Positions 62,621-64,000 of a DNA stretch of 64,000 nucleotides are shown here, one piece after another. The notes beneath the pieces were generated by a model, which saw only the letters and a list, made by a program, of their open reading frames with translations, was not told where the DNA came from and did not search any database. How positions within the stretch are numbered: the stretch's first letter is position 1; every line of letters starts with the position of its first letter. The position numbers and the translations under genes are program-made. Location: contig NZ_AUAS01000001.1 in the NCBI RefSeq assembly GCF_000428845.1, positions 1 through 64,000 on the forward strand, written 5' to 3'. This DNA comes from Dyadobacter alkalitolerans DSM 23607. Its GTDB lineage: Bacteria > Bacteroidota > Bacteroidia > Cytophagales > Spirosomataceae.

Positions 62621-64000
62621 ATGCACCAAACGCTTCAACTGACATTAGCGCCCGAAATCGCGCTGGACGACGAGAATTTTCGTCAGCATATCATTAAAAA
62701 ATTGCGGCTGCGTCACAACGACACGCCCATTATCCGCAAAACCCGCCAATCCATTGATGCCCGCAGCCGGCAAGTGAAGGTGAATGTGCAGGCAGAAGTT
62801 TATGTCAACGAAACCCCGCCTTCGCTCATCGGTTTCCAACTGGATTATCCCGACGTGAGTAAAAAGCCCCAGGCATTGATCATTGGCTGCGGTCCGGCAG
62901 GCATGTTCGCCGCATTGCGGTTGATTGAGCTGGGCATTAAGCCGGTGATTTTTGAAAGAGGCAAAGATGTGCGCGCCAGACGCCGTGATCTGGCTGCTAT
63001 TAATAAGGAGCACATTGTTAATCCTGAATCCAATTATTGCTTTGGCGAAGGCGGTGCCGGGACTTATTCGGATGGAAAGCTATATACGCGCTCTAACAAG
63101 CGCGGTGACATTCGCCGGGTGCTGGAAATTTTCGTAGGCCACGGAGCCAGCGAGCAGATCCTCATCGACACACACCCGCACATCGGCACCAACAAGCTTC
63201 CGGTCGTGGTTTCCGAAATGCGCGAAAGCATATTGAAAGCGGGCGGCGAAATTCATTTTGACACAAAAGTAACCGACTTCATCATTGCCGAAGGTGAGTT
63301 AAAGGGAGTTATTACCGATGATAGTAAGGAACATCTGGGCATTGGCGTGATCCTGGCAACGGGACATTCGGCCAGGGACATTTACGAGCTGCTGGATGCG
63401 AAAAAGATCCTCATCGAGAGCAAATCATTTGCGATGGGCGTTCGTATTGAGCACCCGCAAAACACCATTGATAAGATCCAGTATCATTGCGAGACGGACC
63501 GTGGGCCTTACTTGCCCGCTGCTTCATATAGCCTGGTAACCCAAACGCGCTACAAAGGCATTCAGCGTGGCGTTTTCTCCTTTTGCATGTGTCCGGGTGG
63601 GTTCATTGTGCCTGCGGCGACGGCTTCCGGAGAAGTGGTCGTAAATGGCATGTCGCCTTCCCGCCGTGATTCGCCATATGCCAATTCGGGCATTGTGGTT
63701 TCGATTGAAGAGCATGATCTTTTGCCTTATAGAGAATTCGGTGCATTGGCTGGCTTGCAATATCAGAAGGAGATTGAACAGGCAGCTTGCCAGTTTGCCG
63801 GTGCCACGCAAACTGCTCCGGCTCAGCTGGCCGTGGATTTTGTAAAAGGAAAAGTTTCTTCGCAATTGCGCGACACATCTTACCAGCCGGGCTTGCAGTC
63901 TGTTGACCTGCGGGAGATTTTGCCAGCTGAAATTGCCTTTCCACTTAGCGAAGCACTTTCTGATTTTGGACAAAAAATGAGGGGTTATATGTCTGGAGAC
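62621..64000 (+). CDS. FAD-dependent dehydrogenase (COG2509 type), 3' end beyond the window
   Basis: The reading frame is open from ATG 62621 to the last base (460 codons), so the C-terminus is missing. After an N-terminal domain of about 85 residues (LTLAPEIALDDENFRQHIIK) follows the FAD site ALIIGCGPAGMFAALRLIEL (about 88-107) and VIFERGKDVRARR. Further conserved parts are YCFGEGGAGTYSDGKLYTRS, VILATGHSARDIYELL, MGVRIEHPQ, FCMCPGGFIVPAATASGEVV and NGMSPSRRDSPYAN. These identify the uncharacterised FAD-dependent dehydrogenase family (NAD(P)/FAD-dependent, COG2509-like). The reaction is unknown. Its -7 box is at 62585. Confidence 0.88.
   Translation, partial: MHQTLQLTLAPEIALDDENFRQHIIKKLRLRHNDTPIIRKTRQSIDARSRQVKVNVQAEVYVNETPPSLIGFQLDYPDVSKKPQALIIGCGPAGMFAALRLIELGIKPVIFERGKDVRARRRDLAAINKEHIVNPESNYCFGEGGAGTYSDGKLYTRSNKRGDIRRVLEIFVGHGASEQILIDTHPHIGTNKLPVVVSEMRESILKAGGEIHFDTKVTDFIIAEGELKGVITDDSKEHLGIGVILATGHSARDIYELLDAKKILIESKSFAMGVRIEHPQNTIDKIQYHCETDRGPYLPAASYSLVTQTRYKGIQRGVFSFCMCPGGFIVPAATASGEVVVNGMSPSRRDSPYANSGIVVSIEEHDLLPYREFGALAGLQYQKEIEQAACQFAGATQTAPAQLAVDFVKGKVSSQLRDTSYQPGLQSVDLREILPAEIAFPLSEALSDFGQKMRGYMSGD

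Overview
The window reads as a chromosome segment of a Bacteroidota bacterium, most likely order Cytophagales and close to Dyadobacter or other Spirosomaceae. This rests on three SusC/SusD pairs, an ECF sigma/FecR pair directly upstream of one of them, promoters of the TTTG-N19-TAnnTTTG type, lipoboxes of the form S-C followed by acidic residues, PorT-like barrels and paired LpxL-like acyltransferases. The genus is inferred from gene style only.

Region 1 (1-9135): ECF sigma factor, FecR anti-sigma factor, STN-domain SusC, SusD and a Tat-leader sugar isomerase form one surface-signalled glycan uptake unit. A YoeB-type toxin-antitoxin pair follows. Region 2 (9204-27956): a LacI regulator carrying an extra N-terminal zinc ribbon diverges from a second SusCD operon. 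That operon also encodes a secreted protein with a covalent-flavinylation-like DxxTGAT motif, a secreted FAD oxidoreductase, a six-hairpin-type secreted protein and a sodium/solute symporter. A PIN toxin pair, a GH2 glycosidase and a second FAD oxidoreductase follow. Together they suggest oxidative processing of a saccharide in the periplasm, which is an inference. A 31-bp tandem hairpin array sits inside this operon, and a hairpin repeat has been read into the signal peptide of the first oxidoreductase.

Region 3 (27980-37415): a sulfate assimilation operon runs in the order TauE/SafE exporter with a siroheme-synthase-like remnant, PLP sulfhydrylase, an inserted antitoxin-PIN pair, cysH (Fe-S APS-reductase type), cysD, cysN, siroheme sulfite reductase and cobA. 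Region 4 (37412-41700): a small membrane protein, two tandem LpxL-like acyltransferases, a heptosyltransferase-like GT9 and the amidase aguB.

Region 5 (41736-52051): after a terminator and an AT-rich gap comes a well-delimited structured RNA of about 365 nt. It has a consensus promoter and a strong intrinsic terminator 47 nt before the third susC, with alternative pairings that could make it a switch. Behind it are susC, a SusD of the second family, a small lipoprotein, a Tat-leader aminotransferase, an AEC permease, a degenerate Hint-domain protein and aguA. The two agmatine-pathway genes therefore flank this uptake locus.

Region 6 (52081-64000): hairpin repeats, a membrane-anchored GH25 lysozyme, a small secreted protein, leuS, a PorT-like barrel, a ScfR-like regulator, a sterol-desaturase-family protein, an acyl-CoA dehydrogenase pseudogene with an internal deletion, a lipocalin-like lipoprotein, a second Tat-leader sugar isomerase and a FAD dehydrogenase that runs off the end. 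No rRNA, tRNA, CRISPR array, prophage or intact insertion sequence was recognised.
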